Shown here one piece after another: positions 46,892-58,313 of a DNA stretch of 64,000 nt. Made by a program: the position numbers and the translations under genes. Source of the stretch: Bryoerythrophyllum caledonicum (Eukaryota; Streptophyta; Bryopsida; Pottiales; Pottiaceae). Location: positions 126,501 through 190,500 of the forward strand of contig OZ020517.1 of the NCBI GenBank assembly GCA_963971425.1, given 5' to 3'. How positions within the stretch are numbered: position 1 is the first letter of the stretch; each line of letters begins with the position of its first letter. The notes beneath the pieces were generated by a model, which was not told the origin of the DNA, searched no databases, and saw only the letters and a program-made list of their open reading frames with translations.

Positions 46892-47777
46892 CACTAAAAG
46901 TTTCATTTAGTGTAGTGGACACTAAATATGAACCCGTACACTAATTGTCAACTATGCAATTAGTGTAGTGATAGAATAGTACACTAAATGTGAACTACTA
47001 CACTATTTGTGAACTTTTGTAAAGATTGGAATATTAACTTTTTTACTCCTGCACATTTAGTGTATCGAAAGTAGAAGAGAATTATGTGTACAAAAAGGTA
47101 AAGAAGAGAAAAAATAAAACTTACAAAGAAAAAATTGGAAAAATCAACAATTTGGGAAAACAACAAATAGGAAATAACAACATTTTTGCGAAAATAACAA
47201 TTAGGAAAAAACAATTAGGAAAAACAACAATTAGTAAAAAACAACATTTTTGAAAAAAACAAGAACTAGGGAAAATGACAATTTACCTTTTGAAAAGGTA
47301 AACTTTTGTAAAAATAAGCTTTTCCAAATGTAAAGATTTGAAAAAGTAAACTTTTGAAAAGTGAAATTGGAAAAAAGTAAATTTATGAAAAAGTAAAGTT
47401 TTGAAATAGTAAAGTTCTGAAAAAGTAAAGTTTTGAAAAAATAAAAATTTGAAAAAGTAAAATTTTGAAAAAGTAAGTTTTTGGAAAAATATTGTTTTGA
47501 AAAGTAAACATTTGAAAAAGTTAAATTTGAAAAAGTAAACTTTTTAAGAAGTAAAACTTGAAAAAGTAATCTCTTGAAATAGTAAGCTTTAAAAAAATTA
47601 AATTTCCACATAGTTTACTCCGATAAAGTAATCTTTGATAAAGTAAATTTTGATCAAATAATCTTTTGAGAAAGTACACTTGTTTGCAATTAGTACACTA
47701 TTTGTCAAGTTGTTTGCAATTAGTGTACTATGGTAAATACACTATTCATGTCACTACACTAAATGAACCTTTTAGTG
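46892..47777. mobile_element. TA-flanked CACTA...TAGTG element, 886 bp
   Basis: Ends are near-perfect inverted repeats of about 28 bp beginning CACTAAAAG and containing TTCATTTAGTGTAGTG, flanked by TA (46890-46891 and 47778-47779). TA duplication points to the Tc1/mariner superfamily rather than true CACTA/EnSpm, which makes 3-bp duplications. Further CACTA/TAGTG words occur inside both ends. The centre (about 47275-47670) is an array of roughly 17-bp TTTTGAAAAAGTAAA units. Confidence 0.72.
47275..47670. repeat. A-rich array of about 17-bp units
   Basis: Over twenty imperfect copies of TTTTGAAAAAGTAAA. The minus-strand 126-codon frame over it (FSNFYFFKTLLFQ-type repeats) is a composition artefact. 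It lies inside the TA-flanked element. Confidence 0.75.
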
Positions 47778-47986
47778 TACTCCACTTTCACTTCTGTGAT
47801 TCATTCCTAAGATTCTTCACCCTCTAGAAGCAGGGCCAAACGAAGAGTACACATTGAGTATTCATAGGTTTCATACTTGGACCTTGGAGCATCTCAATCC
47901 AGCCCTTCATTTGGGCCTCAACCTCACAGCTGAGGCCATGCAACCATCAAGCCGCCTCAATACTCCCTTTCTCTAGCCTCTATCAA

Positions 47987-48203
47987 CCCCTAAAGTTCAA
48001 GACTTGTACCTACGGGATACAAATAATTTCACTTTGGTTGTAATTATCTTTCAGTCCGTATGGTCAAAATTCACAAAATTTTAACCACATCATCTCATAC
48101 AAGTTTAGAAGTAGATCCTATGGTAATATTCTCAAAAAAATCATCTTGGCAAATTATAATCAATGGAGTAGAGATTCCTCTAAAACGCTTTGGGCCTTTA
48201 GGG
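47987..48203. mobile_element. TTAA-family MITE, 217 bp
   Basis: Left end CCCCTAAAGTTC after TCAA (47983-47986), right end GGCCTTTAGGG before TTAA (48204-48207). Size and ends match the 215-bp copy at 44374. No coding sequence. Confidence 0.58.
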
Positions 48204-48207
48204 TTAA

Positions 48208-48878
48208 TTGACGGCTCTTCAAATCATGCCTCCCACTCTTGAAATTTCTGGAGTACAGAGAGCCCCTCAAGTGGCCCTTGTGAGCATTAATTGATGCTCT
48301 TTTGGCTCAAAGTTCAATGACTCTTCTTGATCTTGGTGCCATGAATGAGGAGGTATTGCCACATGGCGCAGAAGAGGTTCAAAGTGTGAGGTTGAGGGCC
48401 TATTAGAGGCTAGGGGTTGAGGTGCAATGGCATGCAAGTGGCCACCAATTTTTCTAGAGTGTCCAATTGTCCCTTTGTGTTGAGGTTGAGGGCCTAATTT
48501 TCAATGTATGCATTGAGGATGCTCTTAGAGATACTTATGTAATAGGGGTGTTCAAAGCCACTTTCTAAATTAGCTGTTAGTCTAGCTTTCACTTTTTCAT
48601 CCAAGAGCTCCCAACTTCTCGTAATGGATCAGCAGTTCAAGCACCAATCAGAATCTCTACTTTTGCCATCTAGCAAATGTAGCTAACATTTATTGCATTC
48701 CTTTGAATACCTGTATTATCTTTCTTGTACTTGGATGAGACATGATATTACGTTGATGCCCTTTTTGTACTTATGGAATACCTTTTATGGTACTTAGAGA
48801 TGAGTTGTGAATTTCTAGTTTTTCAATATTTGTTCACTCCAATCTTAACATTTTATCAATTTCCACTTGGTGGTTTAA
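48208..48878. other. Gene-free stretch
   Basis: No gene, RNA or repeat supported. Confidence 0.4.
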
Positions 48879-49824
48879 CCCCTAAGGTACCGTGACAGTT
48901 TTACACCAAAAACACTTCAAAATTGTTGGATTCTAGTGCAATGAACAAAGAAGGAAACAAATATTTTGACTTCTAGTTTTGACTGTAGGATCTCAATTAA
49001 GACTTATTCAGTAACATACTCAAAAAAAATCATAAACTTTGACCGCACGGATTGAAAGATTATAGTGTTTGAAGTCAAGCACATGGTTCATTTTCTTTCC
49101 TGCGTTCACTAGATCAGCAGACTTTGACTTCACTTGGTGTCAAATTTCTGAACTACACAAGGTCTAAATCCATTACCATCTTGTTAAGCATGATGTAAGT
49201 TCCTCATACACCAATTTTTGGAGGTAGAGGACGGGTGTAGCATATTCAAAACAATTGTGCAAGGAGTGGAGGTTCAAAATTTTCCAGTTCACACTTTAAT
49301 TTTTTGTGAACTTGTTATGTTTTAGATTGGTAATCCGAATGGTCAATAAGAAGGTTTACACCACATATTGTTGTGGGAAAAATAAAAAGTGAAAAATATT
49401 AAGTTATCTTGGTTATATGTGGAAAAGAAGAAGTTTTTTTGGTACCTTGCCCGACAATGAGTGACAATGTGTGAAAATGTTTGACTTGGGTTGGTATGCT
49501 ATTTTTCACTAAAGACAAGAGAATTTTTTTTGACAAAATGAAGGGAAACAATATTACTTGCAAGTATTGAAAATCTCACATTCAATAGAGTGTCCTAGCA
49601 AAAGTTTTTGGAGGTGCCCGAGGTGCCCGCTCTCCCCATTTGAAATTCAAAACCCTATATCTTTTTCATCACATGCCCAGTTTAGGAAAAAATTGTTTTC
49701 CCACTAAGGTCTTGGTATTGCCTTTCTATAGTAAAAATTTCAAAGAGAAATGTTGGAAATTGACACCGTAGGAACTTGAACAAATTTTCAAATTGCCATT
49801 TCATGACACTTGGTCCTTTAGGGG
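48879..49824. mobile_element. TTAA-flanked element, 946 bp
   Basis: Left end CCCCTAAGGTACC after TTAA (48875-48878), right end GGTCCTTTAGGGG before TTAA (49825-49828). The interior is in the opposite orientation to the 45423 element, sharing TTGACCGCACGGATTGAAAG-like and AGCAGACTTTGACTTCACTT words. Intact target duplication makes this the best-preserved copy in the window. No transposase ORF. Confidence 0.75.
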
Positions 49825-50097
49825 TTAATTTTGAACCTCATCAGATTCTATATTCTTTGGAAGTAAAGCTGGAAACATGAAGATATTCCGATAATGTACA
49901 AAAAATATTCAAACATTGCAGGTTTGTAGAAGAAGAAGAACTCTAGTCCTTGGAAGGAACTGGCGTAAATATAGTGTTTTTTCATTCCCTTCGCTACGAC
50001 TCTGGCCACAAGAATATAGGTTTGTGTAATAAAACTACTTCTCCCTTTCGAGGGTAAACACTTTTCTAGGATTTGCCTAAATACCGCGGTCGAGCGT

Positions 50098-50328
50098 TGC
50101 ATGAAGCCTCAGGCTTGGAAGGGTGGGGGAGGGTAGGGACAAAACCGGCCCCTATTTTTATATTGGAGGGGGCCCTATTTGAACCAAGGAGGGGCCACCG
50201 AGGGTAATGTGGGGCCGCAAGCACCAATTTTGTCCAAAAAAAATCCAAAAAAGCCTCTAGAACCCTAAATCGGGCAGGGCCAGAAAAATGGTCCCACCCG
50301 AGCCTGTGGCTTGGTGCAACGCTCGACC
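50098..50328. mobile_element. MITE with GGTCGAGCGTTGC ends, 231 bp
   Basis: GGTCGAGCGTTGCATGAAGC at the left is mirrored at the right as GGTCGAGCGTTGCACCAAGC (reverse complement), about 30 bp in all. No clear target duplication. Superfamily not assigned. Confidence 0.62.
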
Positions 50329-50329
50329 A

Positions 50330-51100
50330 GAGTAAATAAAGTGATCCACTTTTCTACACTAAGTGCTTCCCTACATTTTTCTCAGTGCCTTAAAGATAAC
50401 CGACATGTCAAACACGCAATTAAGCAACTATGCACTTGGCCCTTTTAAATTGCACTTAGGAACCACAACGGCCACGGGGCACTAAAAATCCCACATTTGA
50501 AATTTTTTTGTCAATTTTGAAAAAAATTTAGAGTTCTTGGATCAATATTGTGTGCAATTAAAAATGTTAATTTAACAAGATGTTAAATTGCTTTTTCAAC
50601 AAATTTTTAGTGGAATGTTGTTGAACTTTGATAAATGTCTATTTAATATCATTGTACAAAATTTTGTGAATAGCTTATAAGAATTGTAATGTACAAAAGA
50701 TACAATCATCCAAACAAAATTGCCAATTGATATGAAGAAATTCCACATGGCATGATACATAAGAAGAAGACAAAAAATAAAGGCATTTATACGTGCACTT
50801 GGTGATGTAATTAATCAATAGTTAAAATTTATGGCATTTATTATTTACATTGTGTGCCTACACAATACATGATATTTAAAGTAGTACTAAAATTACACTC
50901 CTTGAATGTATAGCGGGAGGAGAGTAGGAAAGGAGAGGAGGGGTACGGGAGAGGAAAGAGGCCCTGGGTTTTGGTTTGGTGGTGTTAGGTTGAGGATGGC
51001 CGCGGGTTTAGGGTTCCGCGGGTTTGAGGCAACGACATTGAATTCAGGGCTCCAGATCAACGGCTCAGAATAGGTGCAGGAGATTGACGGCCAGATCTTC
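50330..51100. other. Gene-free AT-rich stretch
   Basis: Nothing supported. Confidence 0.4.
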
Positions 51101-51139
51101 TCTCAGCCAGTCCTTGATTTCAAGGCTGGCTGGTCGCAA

Positions 51140-51720
51140 GGTAGGGTGTACGCGCCCACACCCGTGTGGAGGTGAAAGGGTAGTGTGAGGGAGGGGGTGT
51201 GAGCAACAGCGGAGTAGGGTTCTCGCAGGGTTGGAGTAGCGGCGGAGGGTAGAGGCTGTAAGCGAAGAGAGAGGGTTTGAGTGGCGGCTGGGAGATGGTT
51301 TGAGCGGCGGGTGGGAGAGGGTTTGAGCGGCAGCAAGGAGAGAGGGTTTGAGCGGCGGCGGGGAGAGGTTGTCAACGCGGGGAGAGGGTGTAGGGAGAGG
51401 GTTTGAGCGGCGGCGGGTAGAGGCTGTTAACGTGGGGAGAGGGTGTAGAGAGAGGGTTTGAGCGGCGGTGGCGGGGAGAGGTTGTCAACGCGGGGAGAGG
51501 GTGTAGGGAGAGCGGCGGTTTAGGGGAGAGGCTGTCAACGCCAGGAGAGGGTGTCGGAGAGGGTTTGAGCGGCGGTGAGGCTGTCAAGGCGAGGAGAAGG
51601 TTTGAGCGACCGCGGGGAGGGGCTGAACTGTACGGGGAGGAGGGGCTGAACTGTACGGGGAGGAGGGGCTGAACTGTACGGGGAGGAGGGGCTGTGTGGA
51701 GAGGGATGGAGCGGCCGCGT
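51140..51720. repeat. G-rich minisatellites
   Basis: From 51280 to 51610 a loose unit built from GGGTTTGAGCGGCGG, GAGAGG and CTGTCAACGCGGGGAGAGGG recurs about eight times. From 51626 to 51690 a 23-bp unit (GGGGCTGAACTGTACGGGGA plus GGA) repeats three times. Minus-strand Pro/Ser-rich open frames here are artefacts. Confidence 0.72.
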
Positions 51721-51721
51721 G

Positions 51722-53292
51722 TAGAGTTTGTGAGTGGCGGAGGAGAGCTGCAACTCAAGCTTCAACTGAACGATGCCGTAAAGAAACCAAGGGTGTGCGC
51801 GCACACATCCCGCGCGCACATATCCGCATAAATTAATAAAAAAAAAACTTAATATAAAATTAATGCTCGTGGGCGAAAGGCTACACGAGTTCCCTGAGTT
51901 CCCCGTGGGCTCCGCGGGCTTCGCGAGGCGAAGCCAAGAAGAGCTAGGAAATTTCAACCTAGTTCCCTTGATCACCCATCCAAGTCCTATTCCTTCACCA
52001 TCTTGCTTAACTTCAACCACCTCCAACCAGCTTCTACTAGCCTTGGTGATGTTCAAGGCTTAAAAGTTAATATCTTTACACATAATGCTTCGTTTCACAA
52101 ATGGTTTGATGCACTCACATCAAGGTATGGTATTTCATTATATGATAGTACAAACACGTAAGAAAACAAATGAATTACTAAAATATTGGAAGTGATACAT
52201 GACTAATGTTGTCTTATGTTTCAAGATGTACGTATAGATTTTAAGTACATGATCAATGCCGTTTCCAAAAAAAAAAAAACCAATTTAATAACCATACATT
52301 CTACATAAATTTAAAACAATAGTTATCATATATTTTGCATATTATTGAAGTACGTACACATATTTAACCCAATATGTAAGGCAACATGTAACACAACATG
52401 TAACACAACAAACACAAAAATTTAATACCAAAGAGTTAGTAAGATTTTAGCATTTAAAAAGAAAAAAAAATTGGGGGCAAAATCTTCTCGTTTTTGAGTG
52501 CCGAGTAGTGCACTTGGCCAAGTGCATAATTGCGTATTGTCAATGTCCTCCCCAAGGGCCTTGTGTGTGCCCATACAACAAGGTCTTGAGACCTCCCACC
52601 ATAGTTGGGTGGACTACGGTGATAGGCACCGTGCCGGCATTGGAACTTGAGCTCACAACCACATCACGGGTGTGCTATGATCCAAACCACCACACCAAGG
52701 TCGTGGGGTTTATATAGGCTTGCATGTAAGTAAATTGATATAACATCCTTCTTATACTTAGGTAACACCCTTTGATATGATGTTAATACCCTCTTTACAC
52801 TCGTGTGATATCTAGATGATGCTTGGATAGAAATCAATCTCTAGTTTCGCAATCTATGCTTGCCTCAATACTTAAATCTCCCTAAAACTTTCAATTTATT
52901 GATTTAATCCTTCAAGGACAACGAGCGGCTATGGCTAGCCAAAAAACACCTGAATTGTACATGACCACATCTCAATTTAGCCAACGAAAACCAAATCGCA
53001 AAAGGCTAATGAAGACACACGAGGATTGCAAGGTTGATTTAGAGAGTCCTACGGCAAGGCATCTGTTGTTACTCTCTGAAATAGCTATGGCCATCCAAAT
53101 TGGGCATGCTTGTCTTTCAAAGGTTAACTCCGGACTTGGGAACCAACCACTTCTACATATAATTGCCTATGACCAAGTCATATAAGACCATTGTGGTACA
53201 AATAGGGGGTATTGCACTGGATAATGAACTCTCTACCATAGTTTCTAACTAGCTTCAAATTTGGGAAGTACTATTATGATTAATTTGAGAAG

Positions 53293-53343
<51 letters not shown>

Positions 53344-53580
53344 CTATTGTTTATTTTATTTATTTTTTATGAGAATTTTTTTGTAGAGTTTTGAATAGGG
53401 ACAAAAAAATTATATTTGAAATCAAGAAATCTAAAATACAGCTTGTCTTAGATGTTTTTAATTTTTCTTCGTTGAAAGTCCCAAAATACCCTAAAAATTT
53501 CAGCATAATGTAGCATAAACCTAATTAGATTGTTCATGTCCCATGGCATGGGATGGAGATAAAAATTTTCAACCTCTATG
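51722..53580. other. Gene-free stretch with palindrome and TA microsatellite
   Basis: TGCACTTGGCCAAGTGCA (52509-52526) is a perfect 18-bp palindrome. An uninterrupted TA run of about 45 bp lies at 53297-53341. A short open frame at 52931-53185 has no recognisable domain and is not called. Confidence 0.45.
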
Positions 53581-53586
53581 ATGCTA

Positions 53587-53668
53587 CACTAAAATTTATG
53601 TTTAGTGTAGTGGTACGAATAGTGTACTTACCCTAGTACACTATTTGTAAATGAGTTGACAAATAGTG
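53587..53668. mobile_element. TA-flanked CACTA...TAGTG mini-element, 82 bp
   Basis: Starts CACTAAAATTTATGTTTAGT and ends ACAAATAGTG, flanked by TA (53585-53586, 53669-53670). Same family as 46892-47777; a heavily deleted copy. Confidence 0.5.
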
Positions 53669-54225
53669 TAAGCCTCCAACATCATTAATGTACCCTCCAA
53701 TAAACCACCTAACCTCCAATCAAACCAATGTCATTTATGTAACCCCCAATCAACCGCCTAACCCATTAATAAATAATTTAAGCCACCAATGTTATGAATG
53801 TAACCTTCCAATCAACCATCTACCGGCTGCCATGTCTTTACTCACCCCGTTGACTTTGCCCTCCTTATTCCTATCTATATTCCAGTCTTCCATCATTGAT
53901 CCCCCACTTTTGCATTCCACAGTTGTTGGTGAGTTTATGCCGCACTTGGTTTTTTGGTGTTCAGTTCTGTTTTCTCAGATACTCCTTGCTTTTGGGCTGT
54001 CGCGCACAATGATATGTTAATTCGAGTTTCAGTATCTTCTCGCACTGATTCGGCCTAGCCTGCGTCAAGCCTAGACTCACCTTATACGGACCAATCTAGG
54101 GACCCAAAGGATGGACGTCTTTTAACCGATAAATTATCATCATCATGGATTCAACAATTCATGGATGTTAATAGCATTGTTTTACTTCTCAACGGGGCCG
54201 CTTGAGTTGTAGTTCAAAAAAAGAA

Positions 54226-55131
54226 ATGCAAATAGAAAAAAACACGGCATATCATTTGGGGACTTTACAACGGGGATTCCAATCCGGTGTTTTCGATGAA
54301 AATCTCATCGAAAACATGGATGAAACCCACTTTACCATTAATATGGACAACGGACGTGCTCTAGGGTTTCGAGGAGATGTTTCGGTTAAATACGCGGATG
54401 TGGTAGCCGGAGGAGAAGCCATAACTATGGTCGTATGTATTTCAGGGGGATGTAGAGCCATCATAGAACCTCCAATGTTTATTTTCAGTAATGAAAATCG
54501 GAATTATCCACTTCGAGGTTTGGATGACAACATCCCCGGAGTTAGTTACCGAACGGGACCGAAGGGGTGGATGGATCAAACTATATTCCCACAATACTTC
54601 GAAGAATCTAGGGCATATCAACCGGATCCACACAATCGTACAAAATTCATTAGGGTGGATAATTGTACGGCGCATAATTTAACTCCTACATTAGCGGCCG
54701 TTCTAACACAAAAGAGAACTATTTTGAAATACTTACCCCCATGCGCAACCCACTTATGTCAACCGGCGGACACTTTCAGAATTTCCAAGATCAAAGACGC
54801 TTGGACCAAACGATGGGAGCTCAAAAAAACCGAAGTAATCCAAAAAGGCGTTTGGCAAAATAATGCTCGCGGCGACGGTCAGTGGTCCGGTAAACTTTCC
54901 AATCCCGGTAAACGATTTTTTCTTCAACTTGTGGCGGACTCTGTTGAAGATGTCAACCGTGAATTGGATTGTGATCATATGTCCTATGCTAGGAAATCTA
55001 TGATTAGGTGCCGATTAGCATTAGGGCTAAACGGCACTTGGAGTACTAACCAATTGTTTCCTCACTTGCAAGAGATCATTGGAAAGTACCGTCCATACTT
55101 TGATGGAGTACAAGTACCAAATTTGCCATAG
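54226..55131 (+). CDS. Pogo-like DDE transposase, 5' damaged
   Basis: An uninterrupted frame runs from about 54181 to the TAG at 55129-55131; the first ATG is 54226 (301 codons). DDE_1-type catalytic blocks are all present: ENMDETHF, KFIRVDNCTAHN and THLCQPADTFRISKIKDAW, with RGFQSGVFDENL and GFRGDVSVKYADVVAGGE between. Upstream, another frame (to about 54185) reads LTDKLSSSWIQQFMDVNSIV, which looks like the lost N-terminal part; a frameshift near 54185-54195 separates them, so the DNA-binding part is broken. From memory the sequence type is best known from oomycete genomes and from some seed-free plants. Unlike other elements here it has no stop in its main frame, suggesting a younger insertion. 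Confidence 0.75.
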   Translation: MQIEKNTAYHLGTLQRGFQSGVFDENLIENMDETHFTINMDNGRALGFRGDVSVKYADVVAGGEAITMVVCISGGCRAIIEPPMFIFSNENRNYPLRGLDDNIPGVSYRTGPKGWMDQTIFPQYFEESRAYQPDPHNRTKFIRVDNCTAHNLTPTLAAVLTQKRTILKYLPPCATHLCQPADTFRISKIKDAWTKRWELKKTEVIQKGVWQNNARGDGQWSGKLSNPGKRFFLQLVADSVEDVNRELDCDHMSYARKSMIRCRLALGLNGTWSTNQLFPHLQEIIGKYRPYFDGVQVPNLP

Positions 55132-57885
55132 GCAAATTTATGTATGTTATGTTTTTAACTTTTTTTTGTTATAAAGTTGTGATTTTCTTTTATTTCCACT
55201 TACAACCAACTCCTTATGCTTTTCTAATGTATATCTTCCATTGATTAACTGTATCTTAACCCCTCAATCTCCTTGACAATCTCAAACCAAATGCACTTCA
55301 CAATATTGTTGCTATTACAATGATTACAAAAACAAAAACTTGATATTTCTAATTTTAACCATGTGATCTGAATTTAGATTTATAACTTCAGCTACTCAAA
55401 AAAATTCACCAACTTTGGCCGTACGGATTTAAAGATTATAGTATTTGAAGTAGTAATAACGTTTCTTTCTGATAGATTTAAAGAAATTGTGCTAGGAGTG
55501 GATGTTCAAGCATTGTCAAATCATGTTTTACTTATTTGTGAACTTTCTTTTTTTTATAATAAAAATCCAAATAGTTAATACATAGTCAATAGTAGTAAAA
55601 TACAAAGTGATATACCATTAAAATCTTAACATTTTATACAAAGAATAAGACATTTTTCTACAAGCTTTCCAAAAAATGTGTTAAAGTGTTTGACAAGGAT
55701 TCAAATTTTCATATTCACTAAAGACAAAAGATTCATTTTCACAATATGAAAGGAAATTATATTACTTGCTTGTATTCAAAATTTCGCATGAAAGCACTTT
55801 CCTACAAAAAGTTTTTGGAGTTGCGCGCACTCCAAAAACTTGCCCATACTTAATAAGTTTTCTTTGTAGGATGTCATAACTATTTTTCCGAAAGTCCACT
55901 GAAGATAAAATTATGTAAGCATGTACCGCATGTCTTCTTCCATCTTTGTATAAAATTTCAAGAATTCCCAAACAAATTTGCAACCATGGAAATATGCCGG
56001 ATATTTGCAAAAGCCCACCTCTAGACTTTTTGCATTGAAAGATTCATTTCTTTTTCCTCCCATTTGTATGTTTTTTAAACACATTCATTAAAAGTGCACA
56101 TTGAGAAAAAATTTGGGCTAATTAAATGGATTCATAATATAGGAATATTGTTGTATAAAAGTCAAAGTTTGACAATTCTACCTCATAATATTAAAATTAG
56201 AAGTAGGCAATTTGTTGAAGCCCAACATCTCTTTCAAATTTGCTCTTTTTGGTTAAAAAATTTAAAAAATTTAATAATCATTTGAAAATTTGAAATATAG
56301 AGTTATTAAGAGTTAGGCTTCAGCCCGATCCCCTCCCCTCTTTCAAAATTGCACTCTTTTAGGAATCGTAACAAAATGTTACAATTCAATAATAAATCAT
56401 GTAGTTATTATTTTGAAATATAGTGGTGGAGGTTAGGTTTGAGCCCGATCGCCTCCTACGTTCCAACATTGCACTCTTTCATTATGATTTACAAGTTGTT
56501 CTACAAGGGTTATATACCAAGTTAGAATGTATCACTTAAAACACATTATTTAAGAAACGTCACATAACATATGAAAATGACACAAATTCGAACAATCATC
56601 ATAGTATTTGTGAAATGTCACAAATGAGTACAATTAGGACCAACCAACAATAGACATACAAAAAAAGTTTCATGACGGATTTCTATAAAACAAAATATAC
56701 ATATTAACATCTCATGTTTTGCACATGAGGTCAAATATAGTTGGCTTGTACAAAAAAAATGTCACATGAGCATGTGACATTTTTACAAATATTTAAATAC
56801 TTATATTTATAACTTCAATGTCAATTTCTATGTAACAAAAGCCTAATGAACATAAATTGTCAAGATTCTAAACATGTGGACTTTATTGTAAAATCAATTA
56901 TAGTAAAATTTTGATGCTTTACATAGATAGTGCAACTTTATAGGAGGAGGGTCGGGCTTCAGCCTAACCCCTCACACCTTGACATTTAGTATTTTGAATA
57001 TGTTATGAAACTTAAGATTTGGAATTAAAGTATTAAAAAGTGAAATTTTGAAATAGAAATGGAAGGTTTGGGCTTGAACTAACCCGTCAACTTTCATATT
57101 TAAACTTTGAGTTATAGAATTTGTTATGAAATTATAGAAATGGTGTCAAAGAGTTAGATAGTGCAATTTTAACCTTTAAACTTTGATTTTAAGTATTTGT
57201 TATCAACCTGTAATCTTCCTCATTTCATATTAAGGTGTCATAAGTGCATTATGAACTTCTTATATAATATCAAAATTAGATAACATTAGATTACATATTT
57301 GAATTGTGCCTAAGTGCACATACAATGTCTATTACAATACATTTAGCAGCTTATATGGTGACGTTTACTGATTATTTGTGCATGTAGATTGATGAACCTC
57401 CAAAAGTGCACATGTCTATGTGCACTTTTTATGAATATGGTATTAATTTATTATGTTCCCCAACATTTTTCTTCCAATTTTTTCTTTTTTCTTAGGAGTG
57501 CACTCTGCCTTTCCTTCCATGCCTATATTCTCATTGTCACAAATATTTCTTTTTTTTGAAGTTGTAATATTTTTTAATTAAAATTTCTAAGTTCTTGTTT
57601 AACCAATATTTTTCTTCCAAATGTTTCTCTTTTTTCAAGTTGGAAGTTCACTTTTCCTCCATATGTACGATTTTTTTTCATTAAATTTGTTGCAAATTGT
57701 TGATTTCCAAAAGTACTCAAAACGTGCAATACTTTCAATGCACTAAATGTCCACAAGTAAATAAAAATGATAATGAAATTGTTAATAGAAATGTCACAAT
57801 ATAAGCTTCACCATATATTTGTGCAAGCACAATGCAATCTTCATCACAAATGTGCTTAAACCTTGATTTTCAGCCAAGATATCCA
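55132..57885. other. AT-rich gene-free stretch with decayed repeats
   Basis: Bases 55390-55830 are a decayed relative of the TTAA family (GCCGTACGGATTTAAAGATT; GTTTTTGGAGTTGCGCGCAC) without ends. At 56309, 56431, 56948 and 57065 a word like GGTTAGGCTTCAGCCCGATC followed by CTCC recurs at irregular spacing. No gene supported. Confidence 0.45.
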
Positions 57886-57887
57886 TG

Positions 57888-58075
57888 ATTCTCCTCAGTT
57901 GCAACTTTCAAATGGCCATAACTCATTCACCTTTTGGCCGAATCAGGCATATGAGGTGTTTTTTGGCATCTAAATTTTCTGTAGATGCCCAAAAACACCT
58001 CATATGCCAAATTCGGGTAAAAAATGAATGAGTTATGGCCATTTGAAAGTAGCTGAGAAGATTCTCTGGCAGCCC
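57888..58075. repeat. Long near-perfect hairpin, arms about 85 bp
   Basis: Left arm from about 57890 (CAACTTTCAAATGGCCATAA ... CATATGAGGTGTTTTTTGGCAT) pairs with the right arm (ATGCCCAAAAACACCTCATA ... TTATGGCCATTTGAAAGTAG) around a loop of about 15 bases near 57975. It is either a foldback element or a young inverted duplication, and would make a long double-stranded RNA if transcribed. Confidence 0.85.
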
Positions 58076-58139
58076 TCGCCTTCTGGACCCTTTTCAGCCC
58101 TCGACTGCTGGTCCTTTCTTTATACTTCTACTGTGGATA

Positions 58140-58313
58140 CACTAATTGTGCACAAGTGAATAAAGATGTGTTGAAATCTTTACTAGAATTGACAAATAGT
58201 GTACAAGTTGACATTTAGTGTATGGTTTTGTCACTACACCAAATGCCTTCACAGCAATTGGTGTATGAGTTCGCATTTAGTGTATACTACACTAAACATA
58301 AAATTTAGTGTAG
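58140..58313. mobile_element. TA-flanked CACTA...TAGTG element, 174 bp
   Basis: CACTAATTGTGCAC at the left and TTTAGTGTAGTG at the right, flanked by TA (58138-58139, 58314-58315). Several internal TTTAGTGTA words. Same family as 46892-47777. Confidence 0.58.

Noticed and set aside
47231..47611. 126-codon antisense frame rich in Phe and Leu
   Set aside because: Product of the A-rich 17-bp array inside the TA-flanked element.
46892..47777. True CACTA/EnSpm element
   Set aside because: Termini begin CACTA but flanks are TA on both sides rather than a 3-bp duplication.
51103..52056. Overlapping Pro/Ser-rich antisense frames
   Set aside because: Composition artefact of G-rich minisatellites on the plus strand.
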